This document shows, one piece after another, positions 1-8,151 of a DNA stretch of 64,000 bases (positions are counted from its first letter, which is position 1; each line of letters begins with the position of its first letter). Made by a program: the position numbers and the translations under genes. The notes below the pieces were generated by a model. That model saw only the letters and a program-made list of their open reading frames with translations. It did not search any database and was not told the origin of the DNA. Location: assembly GCA_905202595.1 (NCBI GenBank), contig CAJKSP010000006.1, forward strand, positions 1 through 64,000, written 5' to 3'. This DNA comes from an uncultured Sutterella sp. (GTDB lineage: Bacteria; Pseudomonadota; Gammaproteobacteria; Burkholderiales; Burkholderiaceae_F).

Positions 1-2
1 CG

Positions 3-1268
3 TTCGGAATGGCCTACAGCACGGCAAAGGCTGTGGGCGTGGTCGTGGTCGTAGTCCTCGTCACGTACTTTTCCATTGTGCTCGGCGAACTCGTTCCGAA
101 GCGCTTCGGACAGCTTGCGCCGGAGCGCATTGCCTGCCGCGTTGCGCCAGTGATTCATTTTCTCTCGCTGGTGGCCAGTCCTTTCGTGAAGCTGCTTTCG
201 AGTTCGACGCATTGGATCATGCGCCGCTGCGGCGCAGATCAGGCGGCTGATTCCGGCGTGACGGAAGAGGAGATTCACGCCATGATCGACGAGGGCGCCG
301 AGACGGGCGTGATCGAATCGGACGAACGCGACATGGTGCGCAACGTCTTTCGTCTGGACGACCGTCAGGTGGGTTCGCTGATGACGCCTCGCAGCGCCAT
401 CAGCTGGATCAACCTCGAGGACACTCGCGAAGTCAACATTGAAAAGATCAAGAGCGAAAAGCGCTCGCGCCTGCCGGTCTGCGAAGGGAGCCTCGACAAT
501 GTCAAGGGCTTCTGCACCACAAAGATTCTGCTGCAGCAGATTCTTGAGAACGGCAAGCCCAACTTTCGCACGAATCTCGCGCCGGCGACTTATGTGCCGG
601 AATCTCTGACGGGCATGGAGCTTCTCGAGCACTTCCGCCGCACGGACAGCCCTATTGCGCTCGTCGTTGATGAGTACGGCGAAGTGCAGGGCCTCGTCAC
701 GCCTCGCGATGTGCTCGAGGCGATTGTGGGCGAGTTCAAGCCGGAAATGCCTGGCGAAGCTTGGGTGACGCGCCGCGACGACGGCTCGCTGCTGCTTGAC
801 GGCCTCATTCCGATTCCGGAATTGAAGGACGTTCTGGCCATCAAAACTGTTCCTGACGAAGAGGACGGCCGGTATCAGACGCTGGCAGGCATGCTGATGC
901 TGCTCTTGGGGCGTCTGCCGCGCGAAGGCGACGTTGCCGAGTGGCTTGGCTGGCGCTTTGAGGTTGTCGACATGGATGGACGCCGCATCGACAAGGTGAT
1001 TGTGACGCGCGGCCTCGCTGCCAAGGCGAGAGCTGCCGGCGCTGCGGTCGGACGAATGGCTGTTTCCGGCGCGCTGGCCTCGCGTTCGGCAAAGAACGCC
1101 AAGAGCGCTTCGAGCAATGCGGGATCGTCCGCTGCGGCAGCGCCAGGCGCGGCGTCGTCTGCCGGTTCATCTGCAGAAGGGAAGGTCCAGGCCGCGAAGC
1201 GTCTGCATGCTGCAGCGCCCGCGGCGCCTGCATCGACTTCTGCTTCCGCATCCAAGGATGCGAGCTGA
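3..1268 (+). CDS. CNNM/CorC-family membrane protein with CBS pair (5' partial)
   Basis: The reading frame is open to the left edge, so the N-terminus is missing. What remains is the end of a DUF21/CNNM membrane domain (hydrophobic run in the first 25 residues, then LGELVPKR), a CBS-domain pair at about residues 125-245 counted from the first visible Met, and a CorC_HlyC transporter-associated domain at about 255-335 (GSLLLDGLIPIPELKDVL, then RYQTLAGMLM). Family members are inner-membrane proteins linked to magnesium/cobalt efflux or annotated as hemolysins; the true substrate is not visible here. The last 80 or so residues are a low-complexity Ala/Ser tail not typical of the family. Confidence 0.85.
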   Translation, partial: FGMAYSTAKAVGVVVVVVLVTYFSIVLGELVPKRFGQLAPERIACRVAPVIHFLSLVASPFVKLLSSSTHWIMRRCGADQAADSGVTEEEIHAMIDEGAETGVIESDERDMVRNVFRLDDRQVGSLMTPRSAISWINLEDTREVNIEKIKSEKRSRLPVCEGSLDNVKGFCTTKILLQQILENGKPNFRTNLAPATYVPESLTGMELLEHFRRTDSPIALVVDEYGEVQGLVTPRDVLEAIVGEFKPEMPGEAWVTRRDDGSLLLDGLIPIPELKDVLAIKTVPDEEDGRYQTLAGMLMLLLGRLPREGDVAEWLGWRFEVVDMDGRRIDKVIVTRGLAAKARAAGAAVGRMAVSGALASRSAKNAKSASSNAGSSAAAAPGAASSAGSSAEGKVQAAKRLHAAAPAAPASTSASASKDAS

Positions 1269-1269
1269 C

Positions 1270-1294
1270 AGCCGCCCGCCGATTCGGCTTTTTT
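1270..1294 (+). terminator. Possible weak terminator after the CorC-like gene
   Basis: A short stem AGCCG/CGGCT just after the stop codon is followed by six T. The stem is short, so termination is probably partial. Confidence 0.4.
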
Positions 1295-1361
1295 GCTTTC
1301 ATTTTTGCCGCCGTCCTGATGCTGCTCGGCGTCAGGACTTTCCGCTAAGGAGAGATCCATC

Positions 1362-2606
1362 ATGAAGACCGCCGCGAAGCTCGGCATTGTGGCTGCCGTT
1401 GCGATTGCTGCCGGCTGCTCTTATCCCATCTGCGCCTATGTGAGCGGCGCCGCCTTCGACAAGCACTTGGCTGAACTTGCGTCAAGCGTGCCCGACGGCT
1501 TTCGGCTCAATGCGCAGACAGCGGCGAGCTCGCTCTTTTCGCGCAGCTTCCGCGTCGAGGTGGCGATGCTCGACGACCGCGGCGGCGAGCTCGGCAGCGC
1601 TGTCTGGAACGGAACGGCCGATCTCGGCTACGGCGTGGACGTGCATGCGTCGCTCGACATGTCGTCCGGCTTCGGCGCACTTCTCGAATCCGCGGGCATT
1701 CGCGGGTACCGCGATGAAGTGCTCGTCAAGATCGGCCTTACGGGGCAGGTGTCGCAGGCTCTTTGGCGCGTGCCGAACGGCTTTACGGTATCGGAGGCGA
1801 ATGCCAGCTGCCGCATCGAACCGGTGACGCTTCTTTCCAAGCCTCAAAAAGGCGGCTATGCCGGCACGCTGACGGTCAAGGGCCTCGCTTGCGAGTCCTT
1901 GGGTTCGGCAGGCGCTTTCGGCGCTGGACAAGCCTTCAGCGTGAAGGATCTTTCCGTTGATGTCGCCGGTCGTGCAGACGGCAGCGAGGAGACGACTGTT
2001 CGTACGGGCGCGCTCGCGGCTGACGGCTTGGCCGCTGAATCCACCGTAGCGCATGCAACTGTGGCGCTCTCGAAGGAAAAGGCGAAGCCTCGTTCTAACG
2101 GCGAGCCGCAGCGCGCTTGGGATCATGTCTATTCCTTTGAAGCGGTGAAGCCGCAGGCCGCCGGCCGCACGGGCGATCGCTTCATCTTCAAGAGCCGTCT
2201 TACGGGTCTTACGGATGAAATCGTCGAAAGCGGGACAGCCTTCCTGCAGATGGCAGCTTTGGGCGGCGCGCCGATGCAGAACGCCTCGCTTCTCGTCGGA
2301 CTCGGCCTGCTGCAGGATGCCTTCGTCAGAGGCGGCCTTGCGTGGGATCTTGATGCCTGCGACTGGACAATGGGAGGCAAAACGGCGCGCCTGGCCGGAC
2401 GCCTCGCCTATCAGGCGCCGCAGAAGTCCGGGGATCCCATGCAGATCGGCGCTTTTTCTCTCTCCATTCCTCAGGAGATGACGAAGCCCGATGATCTGGC
2501 CGTGCCGGTGGCGCGCGGACAGATGAAGCTCATTGACGGCAATTTTGTGAGCGAGATTCGGATCACGAGCGAAGGGGCGACAGCCAACGGCGTTCCTGTG
2601 CTGTAA
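1362..2606 (+). CDS. DUF945 (YdgA)-like envelope protein
   Basis: A 414-residue protein with an N-terminal hydrophobic segment (about residues 5-20). Its end, IAAGC, could be a non-ideal lipobox, otherwise a signal anchor. The rest alternates short beta-like stretches and ends in a TSEGATANGVPVL-type tail resembling the end of YdgA/DUF945 proteins. Overall plan and length fit that family (membrane-anchored periplasmic proteins of unknown function), but identity is low by eye. AAGGAGAG lies 7 nt before the ATG. It is separated from the upstream gene by a weak terminator. Confidence 0.55.
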   Translation: MKTAAKLGIVAAVAIAAGCSYPICAYVSGAAFDKHLAELASSVPDGFRLNAQTAASSLFSRSFRVEVAMLDDRGGELGSAVWNGTADLGYGVDVHASLDMSSGFGALLESAGIRGYRDEVLVKIGLTGQVSQALWRVPNGFTVSEANASCRIEPVTLLSKPQKGGYAGTLTVKGLACESLGSAGAFGAGQAFSVKDLSVDVAGRADGSEETTVRTGALAADGLAAESTVAHATVALSKEKAKPRSNGEPQRAWDHVYSFEAVKPQAAGRTGDRFIFKSRLTGLTDEIVESGTAFLQMAALGGAPMQNASLLVGLGLLQDAFVRGGLAWDLDACDWTMGGKTARLAGRLAYQAPQKSGDPMQIGAFSLSIPQEMTKPDDLAVPVARGQMKLIDGNFVSEIRITSEGATANGVPVL

Positions 2607-2860
2607 AGCGGGCGCGGGTAAACACTGCACCTCATTCTTAATGGGGGTGACCGTCTTTGCTGTTTGATGACTGGCATTAGCGGATGAGCGGGCCGATCTC
2701 GGCAGGCTTCTGTTGAGCTCGGGAAGCCGGCGTCGACGTCTGTCCGCCATATGTCCCTGCAGGAACAATCTTCAGCGCTCTAGGCTGAAGCTCTGCCATG
2801 ACGGTGCGTCCGTTTTGTGCAGGGACTGCCGCTTCAAGATGAAAAGCCTGGCCATCAAGG

Positions 2861-2986
2861 TTGTCCACCGAGTTGTGCACAGGATTTGAAAATCCTGCTT
2901 CAGTTAGTCTTGCAGGCTATTAAAGCGTTTTTTGCTATGTGCTTCAAAAGCCGGCTGTGGACAAGTGGCTGATGTCTGTCCACAGC
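2861..2986. other. Cluster of DnaA-box-like motifs with inverted repeat
   Basis: Four 9-mers resemble the DnaA box TTRTCCACA: TTGTCCACC (2861-2869), TTGTGCACA (2873-2881), TGTGGACAA on the opposite strand (2956-2964) and CTGTCCACA (2976-2984). The last two lie in a perfect 10-bp inverted repeat, GCTGTGGACA (2954-2963) and TGTCCACAGC (2977-2986). An AT-rich stretch (2917-2950) lies between the pairs. Protein binding is inference. Confidence 0.4.
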
Positions 2987-3071
2987 GCAGCAGGCTGAGG
3001 AAGTGCGGCGGAGGTTCTGACAGCCGCTGCGGCTTCAGAAGTACAAGAGGGAAGCGTGTTTGCAGCGTCAA

Positions 3072-3087
3072 GTTGTATACGTACAAC
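3072..3087. promoter_or_regulatory. Palindrome GTTGTA-TACG-TACAAC, possible operator
   Basis: Perfect 6-bp arms with a 4-bp centre, 19 bp before the SRAP remnant start codon. The shape resembles operators of GntR-type regulators, but no regulator gene lies next to it. Confidence 0.35.
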
Positions 3088-3105
3088 ACACGCAGGGTTT
3101 TTCTT

Positions 3106-3150
3106 ATGTGCGGGCGCTACATCTCGCAATGGAACGAGAAAGATCAATAA
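3106..3150 (+). pseudogene. N-terminal stump of an SRAP (YedK/HMCES) gene
   Basis: Fourteen codons encode MCGRYISQWNEKDQ followed by TAA. SRAP proteins begin with Met-Cys-Gly-Arg, and Cys2 crosslinks to abasic sites in single-stranded DNA after Met removal. The start codon and this signature are intact, but nothing downstream continues the family. This looks like the leftover 5' end of a deleted gene; a chance match cannot be excluded for so short a piece. Confidence 0.45.
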
Positions 3151-3158
3151 ATACTTTG

Positions 3159-3173
3159 CATACAGTGTGTATG
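3159..3173. promoter_or_regulatory. Palindrome CATACA-GTG-TGTATG upstream of the autotransporter
   Basis: Perfect 6-bp arms with a 3-bp centre, ending 19 bp before a -10-like TATAGT (3193-3198). It therefore overlaps where a -35 element would sit and could be an operator for the autotransporter gene. The regulator is unknown. Confidence 0.4.
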
Positions 3174-3334
3174 GATCTTCTTAACGGTGTGATATAGTAA
3201 GGGTAATTACCACCCTCCTACTTTGCTGTTTTCAAGAGGATGAGCTTTGTGCGCAGCACAGCGCCTGAATGCTCGCTAGCGCGGCGGATGCCGCGGCGGT
3301 TCGGGCGGTCAAGAAAAAATCTTGGAGTTCATTC

Positions 3335-6300
3335 ATGAATCAGAATTTCAAAGTGGTCTTCTCAAAGGCCCGCAATGCTCTCATGGTGGTGAATGAGGCG
3401 ACAGCGTCGGTTCAGCACAAGGGCGCAAAGACCGTGATTGCGGCGGCAGTCGCCTCGCTGCTTGCCGGCACGGCATTGGCAGCCGAATGGAAGGATGCGC
3501 CCGCAGCCGACAAAGGCACCCTGAGCATCAAGGAAACGCATGCACTAGGTGAAAAGGATCTGTCGCTGAAGTCGCTTGATCAGGCCAAGAAAAACAACAT
3601 CTATATCCTGGAGTTTGATTCCAATGCCCAGAAACCTGCTTATGACGGGTTCTTCAGTGCTTCAAAGGGCAGTCATGTGTTTCAGAAAGACCAGTCGCTT
3701 TGGGTCGTCGGCTCAAGTCAGAAGGGCATGCTGCCCCAGTCGCACGGCCTTTATGCCAGTGCAGCGACGGTAGCCAACGAAGGCGCCGTGTATGTGACGT
3801 CAACAGGACAGGCCAAGTCCTGGTCGCAGAAGGGCATGATGGCGGATAAGGGCGGCACGGCGCTCAACCAGGGCGTGATTGTCGCCAAGAATGCCTACGG
3901 CATGACGGTGGGTTCAACGGCTGGCAGCGATCGCAAGGGCAGCCGCATCGAGAACGGCCTCAGCGGCGACATCACGGTGATCTACACCGGCGTCGGCATG
4001 GAGCTTGGCGGAGCCGTCCAATCGAAGGGGATTAATCGCGGCGTCATCAATGTCGGCGCGCCGTCTTCTGCTAAGGGTTCCTTCACGCATGGCGTTCAGA
4101 TCAAGGACTCCAATGAAAATACCTTCACGAACGACGGCACGATCAATGCGCAGAAAGGCACGACGGCCATCAACATTGAGGTAACGCAGAAGGAAAATGG
4201 CAAGAGTCATGCTGACAACAAAGAGACGAAGGGCAATCAGGTCCTTTTGAATGACGGTTCGACGATCAATGGCCTAATCCGCGTCGGCAAGTATGTCGAG
4301 AACACGGAAATTCAGGTGAGCGAAAAGGCGGCTGTCAACGGCAATCTGGAGCTCTCGGGTACTGGGACGGCGCTTAAAGGCTCTGCAGCGGGATCTGCCA
4401 TCAATGGCAACCTGCTGATTTTGGCAGGCGATACGTCAGTCTCGAACAAGCTGACAGTTCAGAATGCGACGGTGTCTCCTGATGCAGCCTTCCGGACGGA
4501 GAAAGACAGTTCGCTGACGCTCAAGGGTTTGACAGTCAACGGCACGGCCGACTTCAAGGGCGGCAAGACGGTTGTTGAAGGACTTGATGCCAGCAACGGC
4601 AGCGTCACCATTGACGGCGGCAATGTCACGGTGTCCAAGACGCTGAAAACTCAGAAAGAGAAATTCCAAATTGCCGATAGCGGCGTTCTCCATGTTGCCG
4701 GCTCGGCTTTGGGCTTCAAGACGGCAGAGGGCAAGCTGAGCTATGAAAAGGCCAAGGACTTCAATGCCATCCAGAATGCCGGCACGATCTATGTGACCGA
4801 CGTGACGGGCGCGATGACGAAGGAGGCTCTGACCAAAGCTCTCAAGAGCATTCAGGCCGCTAACCAAGGCAAAACAGGTCTGGTGGACCTCGGCGCCGTC
4901 ACGGTTTCCGACCTCAAGGTTGAAAACGGCGGAATTGACTACAAAACCGTTGCTGGCATGAATGGCGTTGCGCTCGATCAGCTGAAGAACGCCGTCGTGA
5001 CGGGGGTGGAAGACACGCTTTCTGGCAGCTATGGTTCGACCAAGCTTGCCGCCAACGAAACTGCTCTGAAGGTCGGCAGCACGCTTCAGCTCAATGGTTC
5101 GGGCAATCTGGTGACGACGTCTGACGGCAAGCTTGCCGGCGTCACAATGGCTGCAGACAAGCGACTGATTACTTCTGGTTCAAATGCCGTGATCGGCGCA
5201 GTGAACAGCACGGGGTCGAAAGTAGGTGCTCTATATGTCAAGAGCGGCAGCCTGAATATTCAGGGCGATGCTTATGCGAAGGAAGTCGCCGTGGCTGAAG
5301 GCGCGGCGCTTGCCATGCCGAGCAGCGGCAAAACGGCGTACAGCCTGAAAGCGGACACGCTGAAGGTTGACGGCTCGCTGAAGACGGATGGCAAAGTGTC
5401 TCTGGCTTCCGGCGACGTTCTGGGGCAAGCCTACATCGGCGAGCTCGAGAGCACGGGCAGCATCCAAGTCGGGGCACTTGACAAGCCGGCGAAGGGAGCG
5501 ACGCTCGTTGTCAGCAAGCTGACGGGCGGCAAGATTTTTGCCGATCCGGCTTGGGTGAACGGCACGCTGGCGACGCCGGATGCCTCCAAGGTCATTGTGA
5601 ATGATGTGGCTGCTGGCGCAACCGTTGAGGCCGGCCAGGCATCGCTTGTCGGCGTCGGCGCGGGCGCATCGCTCAAGGGCATGGTTTCTGCCTTTGATTC
5701 GACCGGCTACACCCTTGGGCTGTCGGACGATGATCATGCCAGCCGCGTCAAGTCGGTTCTCTATGTCAATGCCGCTTCCAAGAACTCGCATGGCCAGCCG
5801 ATCTATACGGCTGTTAACGGCAATCTGCGGGCTTCTGGCGCGTCAGCGGCGCAGGGCGGGAATAACGTTCAAGTGGATGCCGACTCGATGCTTCTCGTGG
5901 ATGCCAACGGCGTCGACCGCACGGGAACAACGGCAGTGTTCGCTAAAGAGGTAACGCTTGCCGATGAAAGCGTCACCTATATTGCCAATGCACGCATCGG
6001 CGACAAGATCAAGCTGTCCTCCGCAGTGAAGGATGACGGCACGCTGGTGGATATGGACGGCGGCCGCCTGCTTGATGCCACGATCATCGACGGCGTTCTT
6101 TCCATTGAGCTGATTCAGGATCCGAATGCGTTGGCTGTGCTGTCGCAGCTCAGCAGCTATGACAGCATCGTCGGCATGTACACCCGCGGCGCTGACATGT
6201 CTTCGTCGTCCGCCCGCTTCAACCGCTGGCTGACCTCGACGTCGAACGGCCTCGGCAGCAATGCAAACGTGGTGAAGGTCGGCAATGACGTTGCGGCCAT

Positions 6301-7204
6301 CGGCGCGACGGCCGGCATGGCGTCTGTCGCCATGGATGCGCTTTCGGCCTTCAGCGACACCGTTGCTGCCCGCACGAACATCCTTGTCGCTCGCGGCGAA
6401 GGTCTCAATGTCTGGGCGGATGTGAACGGCGGCCGCTACGAAGCCAAGAAGCTGATGAACGGCGCCGGCTACTCGTCCGACATCTATGCCGGCACGCTCG
6501 GCGTTGATGCGACAGTGCCGTGCGGCGCCGTCCTCGGCTTGGCGCTGACGATCGGCACGGCCGATACGAAGAGCGCCAACACGACTGCCAAGACCAGCAT
6601 GGATTCCGATCTGTTCGGCATTTCGCTCTACACGTCGAAGACTTTCTCCGACATGTGGAACGTGGCGGCTGATTTCGGCTACATGCAGTCGTCGAATGAC
6701 GTGAAGGTCAATGCGTACGGCTTGGGCGGCTTCTCGGCGGATACCGATGCCTTGACGTTCGGCCTGCGCGGCGAAGCGCTTGCCAAGGCAGGTTCGCTCA
6801 ACATTGTTCCGCATATCGGCTTCCGTTGGACGCGCCTCTCTGTCGACAGCTTCGAGTCCGGCTACACCACCGACATCAACGACATGAATGTCCTTCAGAT
6901 GCCGGTCGGCGTGACGTTTGCCGGCGAGTTCGACATGAACGGCATGAAGGTGGCGCCGTCGTTCGATCTGTCTGCTGTGCCGTCCTTCGGCGACAAGAAT
7001 GCGGCGATGAAGCTCGGCATCCGAGGCAGCGCTGCGTCGGATGATCTGGCAGTGCGCGTCATTGATGCCAATCCGATTCAGGCCGTGCTTGGCGTCAACG
7101 CGACGACCGGCGCTTGGAACTTCGGCCTCAACTACAAGCTGGGCGCCGGCTCCTCTGAGCGCTTGAACAATTCGTTCAATCTCAAAGCTCGCTATGCGTT
7201 CTAA
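3335..7204 (+). CDS. Type Va autotransporter with ESPR-type signal peptide
   Basis: A 1289-residue surface protein. I start it at the ATG at 3335 (GGAG 7 nt upstream) rather than the longer in-frame GTG/TTG options, because this gives an extended signal peptide: MNQNFKVVFSKARNALMVV matches the ESPR pattern, followed by a hydrophobic core ending TALA-AE. The passenger (about 50-975) is rich in Gly, Asn, Thr and short repeated beta-strand patterns, as in right-handed beta-helix passengers. A helical linker (about 977-1019) precedes a beta-barrel domain (about 1020-1289) ending in RYAF with the terminal Phe needed for BAM recognition. The passenger has no recognisable protease or lipase motif, so its role (adhesion or other) is unknown. 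Confidence 0.9.
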   Translation: MNQNFKVVFSKARNALMVVNEATASVQHKGAKTVIAAAVASLLAGTALAAEWKDAPAADKGTLSIKETHALGEKDLSLKSLDQAKKNNIYILEFDSNAQKPAYDGFFSASKGSHVFQKDQSLWVVGSSQKGMLPQSHGLYASAATVANEGAVYVTSTGQAKSWSQKGMMADKGGTALNQGVIVAKNAYGMTVGSTAGSDRKGSRIENGLSGDITVIYTGVGMELGGAVQSKGINRGVINVGAPSSAKGSFTHGVQIKDSNENTFTNDGTINAQKGTTAINIEVTQKENGKSHADNKETKGNQVLLNDGSTINGLIRVGKYVENTEIQVSEKAAVNGNLELSGTGTALKGSAAGSAINGNLLILAGDTSVSNKLTVQNATVSPDAAFRTEKDSSLTLKGLTVNGTADFKGGKTVVEGLDASNGSVTIDGGNVTVSKTLKTQKEKFQIADSGVLHVAGSALGFKTAEGKLSYEKAKDFNAIQNAGTIYVTDVTGAMTKEALTKALKSIQAANQGKTGLVDLGAVTVSDLKVENGGIDYKTVAGMNGVALDQLKNAVVTGVEDTLSGSYGSTKLAANETALKVGSTLQLNGSGNLVTTSDGKLAGVTMAADKRLITSGSNAVIGAVNSTGSKVGALYVKSGSLNIQGDAYAKEVAVAEGAALAMPSSGKTAYSLKADTLKVDGSLKTDGKVSLASGDVLGQAYIGELESTGSIQVGALDKPAKGATLVVSKLTGGKIFADPAWVNGTLATPDASKVIVNDVAAGATVEAGQASLVGVGAGASLKGMVSAFDSTGYTLGLSDDDHASRVKSVLYVNAASKNSHGQPIYTAVNGNLRASGASAAQGGNNVQVDADSMLLVDANGVDRTGTTAVFAKEVTLADESVTYIANARIGDKIKLSSAVKDDGTLVDMDGGRLLDATIIDGVLSIELIQDPNALAVLSQLSSYDSIVGMYTRGADMSSSSARFNRWLTSTSNGLGSNANVVKVGNDVAAIGATAGMASVAMDALSAFSDTVAARTNILVARGEGLNVWADVNGGRYEAKKLMNGAGYSSDIYAGTLGVDATVPCGAVLGLALTIGTADTKSANTTAKTSMDSDLFGISLYTSKTFSDMWNVAADFGYMQSSNDVKVNAYGLGGFSADTDALTFGLRGEALAKAGSLNIVPHIGFRWTRLSVDSFESGYTTDINDMNVLQMPVGVTFAGEFDMNGMKVAPSFDLSAVPSFGDKNAAMKLGIRGSAASDDLAVRVIDANPIQAVLGVNATTGAWNFGLNYKLGAGSSERLNNSFNLKARYAF

Positions 7205-7221
7205 TCGCGCCGCTTCTCTGT

Positions 7222-7239
7222 CGAATGCTTCGGCATTCG
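7222..7239 (+). other. CGAATGC-TTCG-GCATTCG hairpin
   Basis: A perfect 7-bp stem closed by a UUCG tetraloop, 18 nt after the autotransporter stop. It has no U-tract and is more likely an mRNA 3'-end stability element than a terminator. Confidence 0.45.
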
Positions 7240-7272
7240 GCGAGGCGTCTGCATGACGAACGCCTGAGCTCA

Positions 7273-7297
7273 GGCGGCGCCCCTAACGGGCGCCGCC
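7273..7297 (+). terminator. GC-rich hairpin after the autotransporter
   Basis: GGCGGCGCCC and GGGCGCCGCC form a perfect 10-bp stem with a 5-nt loop. The following sequence is only moderately T-rich. Confidence 0.45.
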
Positions 7298-7414
7298 GCT
7301 TCCTGCAACCGTTTCATCCTTCGGCTGCGCTTGAGGCTGGAGGAGGCTGCAAGCGGCGATGCAGCGCATCGCAGCAGGGCCGCTGCTCATGCAGATGTTT
7401 CAAGCGGTTTTCTC

Positions 7415-7453
7415 GCCCGTTTCTCGTTGGACATGCGAGGAACGGGCTTTTTT
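7415..7453 (+). terminator. Strong intrinsic terminator
   Basis: A 12-bp stem (GCCCGTT... with ...AACGGGC, one G-U pair) is followed by six T. It lies about 210 nt after the autotransporter stop and just before the next gene, whose ATG follows some 20 nt after the T run. Confidence 0.75.
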
Positions 7454-7473
7454 ATTTACTTGAGTAAGCATCG

Positions 7474-8019
7474 ATGTCATTCGACAAGACGCCACAGATC
7501 TACGAAGGCCAGGGGCCGACGCCCAAGCCCAAGCGCGCGCGTCCGGCCGGCTTCGCTTCGGATGCGGTGCGCCGGCAGGCGCATCATCTTTTCAGCCAGG
7601 GCTATGGCTACAAATACGTAGCGGACAAGCTCAAGCTTTCTGTACATACCGTGCGCGATTGGGCGCGCGCGTTCAAGCGCGGACAGTTCCGCATTCGACT
7701 CAAGAAAAATCAATACCGTTATGCCGATGAAGTGAAGGCGCGCGCCATCGCGCTGCGAGAGCAGGGGGCAACCTGGCGGCGCATTGCAGAAGAGACGGGC
7801 GTCAATGCCTCCACTTGCCGCTATTGGTTTTCTTCCCGCGACAGGAGGCGAAGCGCCGAACTGACGCTCGCGGCCTCAGCGGATGCGGCACGCGGCAAGC
7901 GCTTGCGCGCTGCAGCTCAACATCATTCGAGCATTGCAGTCAAGGCTGCGCCAGCGGATGCGCTGCATTTTCGCCGAATGCGCGCCTTCTCAGAGCTGCG
8001 CGCAGAAAGTCAGCTCTAG
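7474..8019 (+). CDS. Tandem helix-turn-helix protein of unknown role
   Basis: A 181-residue basic protein with two similar HTH units: about residues 30-70 (VRRQAHHLFSQGYGYKYVAD...HTVRDW) and 85-120 (VKARAIALREQGATWRRIAE...STCRYW). Both follow the pattern (V)-R/K-x2-A-x-L-x2-QG-x5-IA-x4-V-x3-T-x-R-x-W, as in the DNA-binding parts of transposases and resolvases. No transposase catalytic domain follows; the C-terminal 60 residues are Ala/Arg-rich and featureless. It could be a stand-alone DNA-binding protein or a domesticated transposase fragment. No clear Shine-Dalgarno is seen, and the ATG sits close behind a terminator. Confidence 0.65.
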   Translation: MSFDKTPQIYEGQGPTPKPKRARPAGFASDAVRRQAHHLFSQGYGYKYVADKLKLSVHTVRDWARAFKRGQFRIRLKKNQYRYADEVKARAIALREQGATWRRIAEETGVNASTCRYWFSSRDRRRSAELTLAASADAARGKRLRAAAQHHSSIAVKAAPADALHFRRMRAFSELRAESQL

Positions 8020-8081
8020 GCGATGTAACAGCGGTGTCGGAAGCGCTCGATGATTCCGGCGCATCTTTCCATGAGATTCAT

Positions 8082-8120
8082 AAGACAAAGCCGCTCCTCT
8101 TGAGGGAGCGGCTTTGTCTT
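8082..8120. terminator. Bidirectional terminator between HTH gene and pyrF
   Basis: AAGACAAAGCCGCTCC pairs perfectly over 16 bp with its complement, with a 7-nt loop. It lies between convergent genes and can serve both. Confidence 0.7.
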
Positions 8121-8151
8121 GAGCGGCGCTTCTTTTCAGAAGAGCGCTGTG

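Larger units (their letters stand above)
2607..3334. other. 728-bp non-coding island before the autotransporter
   Basis: No convincing intact gene is seen here. The stretch is more AT-rich than its surroundings and holds DnaA-box-like motifs, two separate palindromes and a tiny SRAP/YedK N-terminus, each listed separately. It probably contains the autotransporter promoter: TATAGT at 3193-3198 is a fair -10, but no good -35 is visible. A 67-codon GTG-started frame on the minus strand (2677-2880) matches nothing I recognise. Confidence 0.6.

Noticed and set aside
2677..2880. 67-codon minus-strand frame in the 730-bp island
   Set aside because: GTG start, no ribosome site, no family resemblance, and it covers the DnaA-box-like motifs. 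Not enough to call a gene.
2861..2986. Chromosomal origin of replication
   Set aside because: There is no dnaA, dnaN, gyrB or parAB nearby and only four imperfect boxes, so oriC is not supported.
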